A stretch of DNA of 64,000 bases from Massospora cicadina (lineage: Eukaryota > Entomophthoromycota > Entomophthoromycetes > Entomophthorales > Entomophthoraceae), in contig JAKSZP010006712.1 of the NCBI GenBank assembly GCA_022478985.1, forward strand, positions 107,667 through 171,666, given 5' to 3'. A program made the position numbers and the translations under genes. The notes beneath the pieces were generated by a model that worked only from the letters and a program-made list of their open reading frames with translations, searched no databases and had not been told where the DNA came from. Below, piece after piece: positions 12,311 to 22,996 of this stretch. Position 1 is the stretch's first letter; every line of letters begins with the position of its first letter.

Positions 12311-12486
12311 AGTGATCTGTTGACAAAGACCAGAATATTGAATTGCTTCTGTCAAATTAGGCTCTGTCATGAATTGAATTCATGCCAGATTTTTCTAGAA
12401 TTATTTACCTCCTCAGCAAGATCTTGATGGGGACATTGTCAGTAATCATGAGAACTTGCAATGATATGAATGATCTGAATGCATAC

Positions 12487-13060
12487 TGATTTGCAATACG
12501 ACCAGTGGAGCTCTACAAATTGAGAGATTTTGAAATTAATAAAGAATAATGAACTTCTGAATGAGCATTTAGGATCTTAAACCTTTTTTAAATCCTAAAA
12601 TTTACCTGACAAAGGCGTTCATTTAATTGACAAAGAAATTTCTCTTCAGAGGTCACCAGAAGCTGCTGATGTGAACAAGAAGGGATGAATACACTGAAGG
12701 CCTTTGCATTCTGCCACACTGATCAGGAGATCTCCAAACCTGACTAAATTTTGATTCTATCACAAGGTCTATCCTAAGCAATCCTGAATAGCGCATGGCC
12801 CTATAAACATCCCAAATTTCTGATTAAAAAAGATACTTTCAGTTTGACTAGTTGTAATCACCAAAGATATTTGCCTGTATTCTTACAGAGATCCTGCTTG
12901 TTCAAAGCGAATAGAGATTGCTTCAATGATATATTTCCATTAAGAGACTGCCTTAGGGATGTACAACCATAAGAGATCCCTTCTGGAGATAAACTCAACA
13001 AATAGTCAAGTAGTCTTCAAAAGTCCCAATCTACAAAGAAGAACAACATTACTCAAAACA
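12487..13060 (+). repeat. Gypsy-1 3' LTR
   Basis: Partner of the LTR at 5358-5929; starts TGATTTGCAATACGACCAGT and ends near CTCAAAACA. It follows the integrase C-terminal domain, as expected. A purine-rich tract immediately upstream is not obvious, perhaps because of decay. Confidence 0.85.
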
Positions 13061-16000
13061 TGGCTTTTTAGTTTAACTTATCTTTGAAAAAAATCAGACT
13101 TTTTTGCTAGGCCTCTTGGTAAGCCGCATCAGCATAGGTATGTCATTCTTTCTGTTTGTAGATAATTCTTGGAATAGGTGCAGTGGTGGGTAATGTCAGT
13201 GATCCATTGTGTGGCTATTTCCCATTTTGTTCATAATGTCAATAACAATATGCACCGGAGCAGCATTGGGCTAGGCAGCCATTTTTACAACATTCTGGTG
13301 GGCATCCTGAGTCTAGCTTTGGTCATACAAGATGACAGCATTAAGATAATGTAACCTTTCGTGCAATCATTCAACTAAATAAAAAATTATACCGTTTTTG
13401 TGCTTCCATTAAGGGTGCTAAGCCCCAATCTAATATGCTGCCAAGCTATTATGTGCGATCTTGTCAAATAGAGGGGTTAATGTACTTTGAAATTAAACTA
13501 AGATGCTCTATAAAGTCAAGCTCATTAACCATAGCTCCAATAGTCATTCCATAACTTAGGTATTTGTTCACATATTAAAGTCTTTAGACTTGTAATTTTG
13601 GGACTATGACCATATAGGCTTTTTTCTTATTAGCAGTAAGTGAATAACCACAGATTAACTATTTGAACACCTTAGCAATCTGGGCTGAGGATATGTTACA
13701 ATCTCGAGTCAGTGCTTGGGATTCTAAATGACTTTTTGGGATGAGCTTCATGACTGGTGCTTTCATGTCGTCAATGATAGCTACTTTTTTAAAGTGGACA
13801 AGGAAATTGCCTTGATCCTTATACTTTTTTGAATATTTTTCTCCATAACCAGTGACAAATAGACTGGGCTAGGAGTTACACTTATAAAACTAGAGCTCAG
13901 GGATGCGGAAATGCCCCCTCTAGTGAGAACAGAATGTTGAAATTACCGCAGAGGTGTCAGATTCCAATGGCACAGGTAAAAAATGTCTTAACAACAGGTA
14001 TACTGTTTTCTGACAATAAATTGAAAAACAAGGAATTAAAAAACCTAATATCTGCAACATATAATCTATTATACTGTAAACACTAAAGAATCTTAGTTTT
14101 GATAGTGGCTTTGGGTCTTGCTATTAGTGTTCTTCTTGTGGTGCTTGATGGAAACCTACTAAAAGTACCAAATCTCATTCAAATATGCTATCTTCATTAT
14201 GAGCTATTCTAGAAATCCAAACTTTCCAGTTGTTCCAACTATTTGGTAACTTACTAAACTCATGAATATCATGTCACGTGCAGTGATAATCAGCAAAAAC
14301 AAGGAAATTAGTGCTTTTAGATTAGGGTGATCTCTTTTATTAGTGATCAGACTAATAAGGATGAGGCACCACAATAAACTATAAATTCATAATATAAAGC
14401 TCCTGGCAATATCTTATGCCACTGCTGGGTGAGTGAATTAAGGTGATATTATAAGATGAGCGATATGATTTATGGGGCAGCTGGGCTAATTTTATTTTAG
14501 TTAAATAATGAATAGGGGCAGCAATAGTGGGGTGTGAGGGATTCATCATATATTGATATTTAACTCATTGGCTTTTGTTTCCAGCTCAGATATGGAAAAT
14601 CTTTGTTAGCAATTTGGCCTGATAAAGCTCTACTTGTAATTTTAAAAATTTCACTCAGAATAAATAGAAATATTGATCAAATTCCCTATCTAATTATTAG
14701 TAAAATATAAGAATTTGATAAAATGAAATATGAATCATTTGAATGGTAAAACCAAATTGCAACACACTCCATAACCCCGCGCTCACTCCCTCATGCTTAA
14801 AAGGACTACATTGCTTTAAAATCACCTCGCCCAGGGAAAAACTATTTGTTTACATACAGCTATTTAAGAGGAAGGCTTTAAGCTTGACTATGCTGTACAA
14901 CTGATGATATACTCCTTAAATAATTTTCTTATCACTTATGAATCAAATCACACAATTGAAAAACTCCAATTAATTGTTTAATGTTAGTTTGCTTTTTTAT
15001 TCTGTTTCAGAAATGCTATTTATTTTTATAAATTAAATTGAGACTCAAGTTTTTATTCTTATTCACTATAATGCTAATGCTTTAATCATATCTTGAACTT
15101 TATAAAAATTTACTTCCGTTTTCATTAGTCTCACTGTGGCTTATCCCAATTTTTACCACCATGTTCTTCACTAACTTTGCCCTTTATCTTAATCTTCTTT
15201 TTCTAAAATGCGTCTACCATATTCTAACAGTGAGTTGCAGTTGATAAGGACTAAAAGTCTATTATAGTTGAGGAATATCTCACCGTTAATCTGCTTTATT
15301 GCGCTCCATGATTTACCTCACGTTTGCACTTAAAAATAAAGGATTTTAAGTCATTTTCATTTGAATCATATCATTACCATTCCTTTATCTTAGATCACTA
15401 TGCCGTTGCTCTTGATTATGGACTCCCCTATAAGACAATAGATAATTTTAAACTATCTGAGAATCTTTTCACTATTTTTCTTAAAACCTCTTTGTTGAGT
15501 TAACCAATTCAGAAGTATGTCAATACCAAAAAATTATCTAACAGACTACATTTATGTTGACCCATCAATGAGCTTTTATGTCCTAATGGCATTTGTAGGG
15601 ATTGTCAAGCCCTCCTAACCTATTAATTCCAAAAAGTTAAATTCTTCTAACCTCTCTTAAGTCTCATGGTCAGATAAGGGTTTTTACTGAGTTGAATATA
15701 CTTAATCACTTAATGAAACTATTGTCTATTCCTCTATAATAAATTTAGTTATCTTGCCTTCTTTTGGTGTTTCCTAAATTAACCTTCATCTTACTATCAA
15801 CTATTTTATGTTGATTTTCTGATTCTGTTTAATGATATTTGAAATATTATTAGTTAAAATAGTACCACCAAGGATTTCATTTTCTAAGAGCTGGTAAAAG
15901 CCTTCACATTCCTCTAGGATCACGGAAGCTAATCATGATGATACATCCCAGCATTTTAAGGTATAAAATAATGGTTTATGTGTGCCTCATATGGTAAATG

Positions 16001-17978
16001 CTGATTTGTGGAGACCTTCGTTACCATCAATTAACCACAAATAATCTAATATTTAAGACGTAGGATAGTAATGGTAGTTTGATGTCTTCACAAAACTTGT
16101 AGAGAAAACTATAGTAACAAAAAGAGAGGTATCTAATCATTATCCCAAGACTTGATAGGACATGTCATCTTTTCCAAAATGTGGTTGCTCCTATAGCTAA
16201 CTAGAGTTTATTTAACTATAACAGCACCATAATCCCCTTAGCATTAAAAATTGTATTGAAACCTATATAAACCTGTTTGATTCATTTAAGGATCTGGAAA
16301 TATCTGCAAAAACCTTTAGATTTTTAAGCCTACTGTCAACCTGATTAAAAAACCTCTCCCATTTGAACCTTGATGTAAAGGAGATAGGCCGCGTTGGATG
16401 TGTATGATGTTGGCATGCTATCCAAGGGAAATATAAGAAATATTTTATGAGTTTCATTCCAATACCTTAAAAAATATGATTCTTCTCAGACCTTGCTTTG
16501 CCTATACACATTTTACGGCGTGATGTTACCATGCCCTCACCTAATGTCATTAATCACCTAACTTCTCACAGTTAAGCTATTAATTATCTAAAGCATATTG
16601 TTTGCTTGCCCTCTATTATACTAACTTTTCTTTATGTCAAGAGTACTAAATTCACAATAGAATAAGGTAATCATTCAGGTTAGGGCCATTTTTAGTCTGA
16701 AATATACACACTCTTGCTTATAAAATGTTTTATGACGTAGTATAAGGCAATCTCGTGGGTTTCTGCATAGAAGTTTAACCTTATGAAACCTTGTTATATA
16801 TACAAAATAAAAAAGTTCCATCACAACAAAAGCAAGTGTTTTCATCTGCTTAGCAAAAGTAATCAAAAATCAAAGTAGTAAATTAAATTCTACCAAAATT
16901 AAATACTTTAACTGTCTTTTTAAATTTTTCAAAAGAACTATATTACTATAGAAAAGAAGAGTTTAATTGAAATTTAAAAATAATGTTACTCAAAGAGATT
17001 TTAAGTATATTTAGGACCTGTAAATTATTCTAGAATTAACCTAGATGTCATAAGGACTGTTCCTCTATATGCTACATCAGGAAAAAGGCCCCTGACTAAA
17101 TTGACCTTTTGTGACGTAGTTTTTTTTTTGAAAAAAATCCATACTTTTGTCAAGTTCAGTACTATTGTAAGATTATCCTAACATCTCATTCATTGTTAAG
17201 TGATACATAAACTTAGAGATAGGGTATATTTGTTGCAGAAGAAAGAGGATGTTTATAAATCTGTATCTATAAAACCATGTACCAACTATTTTATAAAATT
17301 TACAATAAGAAACTTCATGTTATGTAAGAAGCTGTACAACAATGGAATCACTATCTGCATGTCTGATATATATTTAAATTTTTCAACAGTATAGGGCCCA
17401 GTTTTATTATCTCTAATATCAATTAACATCTTTAATTCAGTCCAGATAGCTTAAGAGTCTATTTTTGTTCAATTTCAAGTATGTTTTCATAGGTGTAAAA
17501 ACAACTTGCTTCATGACTCCCTTTCTTAAATCTCATCATATTATCTGACCATACTTTAGGTGACTTTCTTAAAAATCATATTGCCAAATCAACGACAAGT
17601 AAAGGAAGTTACTCCTCTAAACCTCCAACACTGCTTACTATGACTTGAAATAGAGAATGTTAATACCCTGTTAGAGTACAGTTATCTCAACTTAATCTAG
17701 TGCTCAAATTAGGCAAGCATGTTTAAGGAGTAAAAATTATCAAAGTTCATTAGCTATTGAATGTGATCATACTTTATTTAAACAATCGATTTCTCACTAA
17801 GAAACCTCTGTACCAAACAAGGTCTTCTAAAAAAGCGATGAAATAATTTGTTAACAATTGTTGTTAAATGCCCAAAATCAGAAGATCCCTGGAGATAGGA
17901 TCATAAAACTATTAATCGTGATCATCAAGTAAAGAGGTCTTGATCCAAGGTAAGTCTGATACTTAACATAAGCAGGAA
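13061..17978. other. AT-rich DNA without recognisable genes
   Basis: About 4.9 kb with only short open frames on either strand; I recognise no protein or RNA family in it. At 13.9 kb the text GCCCCCTCTAGTGAGAACAG resembles the LTR edge CCCCTGTAGTGAGCACC at 53.03 kb, which hints at the internal/LTR border of a further minus-oriented element, but no partner LTR was found. The rest (14.7-17.9 kb) shows long A/T runs and is most likely very old repeat remains. Confidence 0.4.
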
Positions 17979-18535
17979 TGTCTGGCTCCCAGAGAGCATA
18001 TAGTAGTGTTCAGAAAACGCACACTACTGCACAGGAATAGTATCTCCTTGGAACTTCTAGATTGTTCTTGATTATGTGACCTCTGTTCCCTGATAAAGTC
18101 AAATCCACATATCATATAGAAAAGCTACATAATAAACAATCTCTCTTATTTCTAATAAAGTGAATCTCTACTCCAGGAAAGACTTCCAAAATATAAGATA
18201 GATTTGTGTAGAAAGTGATATAGGGTTAGAATAATCATTAAAAATATAGTCAATCTCATATACAAAGATCAGCAATACCATGATTTCAGGAGCATAATTA
18301 TTAGGGACAGAATAGTACTTTAAGCACAACACATGATTGTATCTATCTACAAGAAAAGATTAAAGAAATGGTGGGAACTGTCATGTGACAATTCTGGAAT
18401 GCTTGAGAGGCTCAAAAGATGGGACAAATAGTGATACATATCTAATGAATTGAACACTCTCCTTGTTCCAGAAACACTTAAATAGAGAAAGGAGAGAAAA
18501 ATTAGTTATCCTAAGTCAACTCAGCACTCTTAACA
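17979..18535 (-). repeat. Gypsy-5 3' LTR (left copy)
   Basis: 557 bp, TG...CA on the plus strand. It aligns with the right LTR through CACTACTGCACAGG / CACTACTGTGCAGG, AGTGAATCTCTACTCCA / AGTGAATCTTTACTCCA and GAGGCTCAAAAGATGGGACA / GAGGCTCAAAAGATGAGACA. It lacks both insertions found in the right copy and so serves as the empty-site control for them. Confidence 0.8.
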
Positions 18536-18999
18536 AAATGTCTCCCCCTTGACTTGATTCACTTGTTAAATGACCTTAGGGCGGAGGTTGACTGCCATAG
18601 TAGGGTATTAGGAACTTTGTTTTAACCCTATTAATAAATATCCCATTGTATAAATGTTTGATGGCATAAACATCAAGGATGAACTCTATAAAATTATATA
18701 CAATACTTTCCAAAGCATTTGAAGATTTTGTGTTCTTCTCAGCCTATACACGGCAAAGTAGGATCTCTAGTCTCCTTTCTTAAACTTGTTTAGGGTTCCA
18801 CTATGCATGACATCTAGAGTTTTAGATTAATTTTATAGTTATGTCAACCCACATAAACTTTAATTTAATTCCTAATTATAGTTAACTAATTTATAAAAAA
18901 CTTACCTTAGTCAGATCCAATACTCATCATTCTACAACCAAATACAATAAGGGAGGCAAGGAAGGCTGCCAACCATAGAGCAACAAAAGGATGGGAACC

Positions 19000-19720
19000 C
19001 TGTGCTTATATGATAACCAATTCTAAATGAAAAATTGGGCCAACACAAAGGGTCCACTAAGAGTGGAAGCAGTAGATAACTAGGTGAGAATCCAATCTTG
19101 GGTTCTGTTGACCCTTCTAACAGTCTCTTTAGTCTCTGGGTGCTAGGGGGAATCTAGAATCCCAATAATTCCCATGAGCTTAATTAGCTAAAAATTTATT
19201 CTAAAAGAAAAATTGGTATCATTGTCCATTATAATAACTTTCTGACACCCTGCCTATAAATATTTTTTCAATGATGCTTTTAGCAGAAATGACTGATCAA
19301 TCATTGTGAATAGTTTTAATTTTGACCCGCTTCATAAAGTGGGCGATGGCTACAATGATGTACTAGTTATTGATGTTGCTGACAGGCAAAGGTCTGATAA
19401 CATCAATTAAGATAGTATTACAATCCAAGTTGGTCTTAATTAGTCAAAAGGTGGTGGAGGCATGGAGAAGCTGTTGTAATTATAATTATTGGCACTTCAA
19501 AATAATTTACTGGATTTTAAATCTCATGGACTCCCAGTGGTAGTTCCTTTGGACTTTTTTCAAAGTTATGTTTTGTCCACCATGTCCAATAATCTAATGA
19601 TCTTGCATAAAAATTAATGTCCGTTTAATTAGGGATGAGTGCAAGCGTCTTTAACATAAACTTTTTAATTTTTAGAGTATCACATTTAAATTTATTTGTT
19701 CTTTATTAACCGTTCAAGGT
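19000..19720 (-). pseudogene. Gypsy-5 integrase
   Basis: Minus-strand translation gives IIGHGGQNITLKKVQRNYHW (zinc-domain region), then DTILIDVIRPLPVSN, YIIVAIAHFMKRVKI (core with the first catalytic Asp region; the usual IDHFSK reads IAHFMK) and SESYYNGQ, where other elements read Ser-Asp-Asn-Gly. The catalytic residues are therefore changed. Stops occur every 20-40 codons. Placement downstream of RNase H in the minus direction agrees with Ty3/gypsy order. Confidence 0.7.
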
Positions 19721-19886
19721 GCGTCTAATGGTAGGAAGTGCATCTTTAAACTTTTGGCCTTCTTTCTCACAAAATATTTGTCTTCATAAGGGGCAATGTT
19801 GAAATAATGGGCAGCCTGAAAAGTCCATCAGCATTTTAATGAAAGGATAAATTGGTGTACCACTTCATAATCATAATCCTGAAGCT

Positions 19887-20200
19887 TCAATATACATATT
19901 GAATGCCATCCTTTGGTTTCATTAAGGTTCTAAAGCCACCGCAAAGAGGCATTGCTGGTGAAAACTTAGAGCTTATTCCAATGAAGATAGAAGCGTAATT
20001 GTTTTCAAGAGAAATAATTCCTAAACATGTCGTTTTATTACTTATGGTTTTTCTCCTTCTTAGTGTGAACATATCTTCATAGAAAGCTAAAGGATTATAT
20101 TTACCTCTCTCTTCACATTGGTATAGCACTGTTTTAGTGGCCATCAAGGAAGCGTCAAATCAAATAAATGGCTTTTAAAAACCATGGTAGCATAGTAATA
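19887..20200 (-). pseudogene. Gypsy-5 RNase H
   Basis: An 86-codon open stretch on the minus strand begins near the Asp-Ala-Ser motif (FDASLMATKTVLYQCEERGK), followed by YNPLAFY and TTCLGIISLENNYASIFIG. The arrangement Asp-Ala-Ser, Val-Leu-Tyr-Gln, Asn-Pro-Leu-Ala-Phe-Tyr-Ser and Glu-Cys-Leu-Gly-Ile is the gypsy RNase H signature; here the catalytic Glu before Cys-Leu-Gly has become Thr. It directly follows the RT thumb region. Confidence 0.75.
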
Positions 20201-20219
20201 GTGCCCAGGTCAAGTAGCT

Positions 20220-21340
20220 TTTAACTTGTTGTAGGCATTTTTTTCTGTAGAGAATTTGAAGGCCACTCCGCTTCTGAGTAAGTGGAACAAAGTTTCAGCA
20301 ATCTGTGTGGAATCCACATATGAACCAATAATAACATTCTACTATTACAAAGAACATTTAAATGTCCTGGTTGTTCTAAGAGCTTCTCATCCATTCAATG
20401 ATATTTTATCTTTTAGGGTTGGAAAAATCCCTATAGTATTGATTTGTAGCTCAGGTAAGCCATTTAGTATTGTATTTTTCCACTTAATGGTTTAACTTTT
20501 AAGCAGAGCTTATGCTATCCAATTAAACACTTCTTCTAAGTGGAAAAATGTTGTGTAAAGGTGAAAACTAGAATGTTGATGTCATTGAGATATAATTAGT
20601 GTAGATTTATTTCAGATAATATAATATGGCATCCATAGGGGGTGGAAGGCGAGTTGGTAAGGGCGTATGGCTACCAACCTGAAGATTGCAGGTTTGATTC
20701 CCGCCCTTCGCACATTGATCGGGGTGCCAGCCAAAGGAAGCTATTGGAGGTTAGTAGGTCTAATAACACGAAAACCTTACCCATGATGTAACCAGAAAAA
20801 TTTGAGTCCTGATCCAGAGGTGGAAAAACTTTCTTCGACGGAGTTGACCCTGTTCAGGTTTTATGTCATTTCTTTCTTTTGGTAATGCCTGTCCCCTGGT
20901 TGGCTTGCCTTGGTTAAATAATAATGATAATAAATAATGGCATCCATAGCTCACTGAAAGGTGGCAGGTGCTTTCACAAACCTTGAAAAATGTGCGTTGG
21001 TTAAATTACCCTTGGACGTGATAATGGCGCATTTTTCTTGTCATTCTTTTGTCAGGTCTATATGCCAGTAGCCTCTGATGAAATCCAGAGCAGTAAAGTA
21101 TTTTTAATCTCCTAATAAATTGAGGGCACTGACTATATGCGGTAAAGGGTATAAAACTTTTTTTAGTAATTCAATTAGTTGACGATTATCAATCACTAAT
21201 TAGTTAAAACCATCCTTTTTCCTCACAATAAACACAGGACTGGCCCATGTACTGCTAATTGGCGCAATCATTCCTTGCCACAAAGATTGATTGAGCTATT
21301 TTTGTATGATTTCTTCATTGGCTCAGCTACTTCAAATAAG
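20220..21340 (-). pseudogene. Gypsy-5 reverse transcriptase, split by a SINE
   Basis: Minus-strand motifs: STWASPVFIVRKKDGFN, VIDNRQLIELLKKV, YFTALDFIRGYWHIDL, EKCAIITSKGNL, VKAPATFQ, a stop, AMDAII. Here the reading is cut by the plus-strand SINE at 20639-20936. It resumes with YLNDINILVF at about 20560-20592. The active-site box is therefore YLND, with Asp to Asn at the first catalytic Asp. The SINE target duplication is part of the codons of the AMDAI motif, which proves that it entered an existing RT gene. Confidence 0.85.
20639..20936 (+). mobile_element. SINE-1: tRNA-derived SINE with a 13-bp TSD
   Basis: A 298-bp unit flanked by the perfect direct repeat ATGGCATCCATAG at 20626-20638 and 20937-20949. 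The head contains a pol III A box (AGGCGAGTTGGTAAG) and B box (GGTTTGATTCCC). The stretch CTGAAGATTGCAGGTTTGAT resembles the anticodon-arm to T-arm part of eukaryotic tRNA-Arg, which I take as the likely ancestor. The tail is an ATAATAATGATAATAAATA simple repeat, as in LINE-mobilised SINEs. It is not a functional tRNA, as its acceptor stem does not pair. Confidence 0.85.
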
Positions 21341-22329
21341 GCCGTGAAAATATTAGTTAAGCATCACTTATGTCAAAGTATGTAATATGCTGTTAGCGCA
21401 TCCTAAATATTAATCATAGACACTAATATTTATGCATTTTTATTTAATATAGACAAGGCTTTAACCTTTTTATTCCTCTAATAATCCTCTTTTGCTATTA
21501 AAATTTAAGTTCACATGCTTTTGGAGTGGCATCAGGAAGGCCAAAATCTGATAGTTCTATAAAGCCTTCAATTGACAGGAAAGATTATTTTGGTATAATG
21601 TAAACAAAGGCGACTTTCTGACTTTTGCTATGGTAATCTTCCAGGCGATCTTTTGGCCAGGATTACGCAAAATTGCTTGTGTCTTGGGAGATTAAACCAG
21701 GAGCCAGGTGAGGCTTGATCTGTGATTTCTTCCATGGAGAGTAAACCTTTCCTAGTAACCCAACTGGAAGATCAAGAGATAGTCCAGTGTTCACAACCTG
21801 CTGGTTCTCAGAAAGCAACATTAACTTTTGAATGCTCATAAAGGGTTACCTTGATTTTTGAAGATGATGGGAAAGAGGGGCTGACTACAAAAAACAACTT
21901 GTTAGTAGCATTAAGGAATTACCTCATTGAGTTAGTTACATTGAAACAATATGCAGTTAGTAAATTTTTAAATTTTTAAATTTTATTTGGGGAAGGATGA
22001 CCAGCAGATGGACACTTCTGATAAGTAAACTAAACTAACGAAACAAACTTCATCAAGAGGAGGGCACCATAGAGAAGTAAATGCTATCTCCTGTTGCTGG
22101 CGGGGATTCCAAGAGAAAAAAGGGGGGTTACTTGTGTAGGGGCTTGCGCCACTATTGAGCATGTATGTAGGAAGGGGTCTGAAGCAATGAACTAAACTTG
22201 GAACCAGGATGAGACCAACTGGTGGCGATGGGGTGGCAGGTACCCAAACATACAAGCTTGAAAGTGGTCTAAAAGGTATGACTTGAACTGGCGTATAGCT
22301 TCCTGGAGGGAGGAAGTAGAGCCTTAGAT

Positions 22330-22996
22330 TGTAACAGTTGGGTCAAACTGATTGTTACATTTTGACCTGAAATTAGATTTCTGATATTTTGTTGAAACGC
22401 CATTTTAAGGTTCATGCAGGCTCGGCGTTGGGCTGTGCCCCTCCCAAGCTGTTCTCCATGCTCCCTGGGGCACAAAGAAAAGTGCGTAGGGGCTCCCCGG
22501 AAGAGTGACCTTAAAAGGTTGGGCCCACACAATTCTGAACTCAGTTCAGAATTCTTTCTCATTTCCCACCCTCACATGGGATTCTCCAGTGGCCTTGGGG
22601 TCGCTCTTGCCTTGTCTTACCTGGTATCCCATGGTGACCCACTTTTTGTATCCTTAACAAAAAATTGAGATTTAGCAGCAAACTGATCTGCCAAATACTC
22701 TGGTTTTTTTCTGGTGTTGTTCGTGGTGCCCTATGTCATCAGGATAAATTCATAAGCATGTTTATTTTTGTTAGTAAATAAAACAAGGTTAATTTGGGGA
22801 TTGAAACCCTCACTTACCTATGTCGTCTTTCTGCGTTTCCAATTGCCCTAAATCCAAGGTTAAATTAATGAGTATGAGAAGTTAAAACTCTTACCTCGAG
22901 GGAAATTATATTGGGAAATCTGTTATCATCAACTTTGAATCCGCCGATCCAAAGGCAAGATGGCAGTCAAAAACTAGGAAGTTTTCATCCATTACA
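22330..22996. repeat. Solo LTR (667 bp) inside LINE-2
   Basis: Begins TGTAACAG, ends CATTACA, and is flanked by the 5-bp direct repeat TAGAT at 22325-22329 and 22997-23001. Comparison with LINE-1 shows the LINE reading LDAI directly continued by the Phe-Gly-Tyr-Leu region with only about 35 codons between, so this block is extra. TG...CA ends and a 5-bp TSD are the marks of an LTR left by recombination. Orientation is not settled. It contains a 23-nt palindrome at 22531-22553. Confidence 0.7.
22531..22553. repeat. Perfect 11+1+11 palindrome
   Basis: AATTCTGAACT, one C, then its exact reverse complement AGTTCAGAATT. It lies in the middle of the solo LTR at 22330-22996. It could be a protein-binding or terminator-like site in the LTR, or chance; no function is claimed. 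Confidence 0.5.

Larger units (their letters stand above)
5358..13060 (+). mobile_element. Gypsy-1: complete but decayed Ty3/gypsy element
   Basis: Two diverged direct repeats (5358-5929 and 12487-13060) enclose about 6.6 kb that reads, in order, a gag with a collagen-like tract and zinc knuckle, aspartic protease, dUTPase-like domain, reverse transcriptase, RNase H and integrase with its C-terminal domain. This is the Ty3/gypsy (Metaviridae) domain order with an extra dUTPase-like module. Each domain is interrupted by stops and indels, and the LTRs differ at roughly a fifth to a quarter of aligned positions by eye, so the insertion is old. No convincing 5-bp TSD or tRNA primer site starting with TGG was found at the expected edges. 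Confidence 0.85.

Noticed and set aside
5358..13060. Gypsy-1 inserted into Gypsy-4, with 13.1-13.9 kb as the continuation of Gypsy-4
   Set aside because: Orientation and an LTR-edge-like text at 13.9 kb are suggestive, but no TSD joins the two sides and no coding continuity could be read.
20639..20712. Functional tRNA gene
   Set aside because: A and B boxes are present, but the acceptor stem does not pair, the segment continues into a SINE body with a simple-repeat tail, and it is flanked by a TSD.
22400..22990. Host gene with introns on the minus strand inside LINE-2
   Set aside because: Donor-like GTAAGA/GTAAGT and an acceptor-like CTTTGTGCCCCAG occur with one short open exon. But the block has TG...CA ends and a 5-bp TSD, so a solo LTR explains it better, and no family resemblance was seen.
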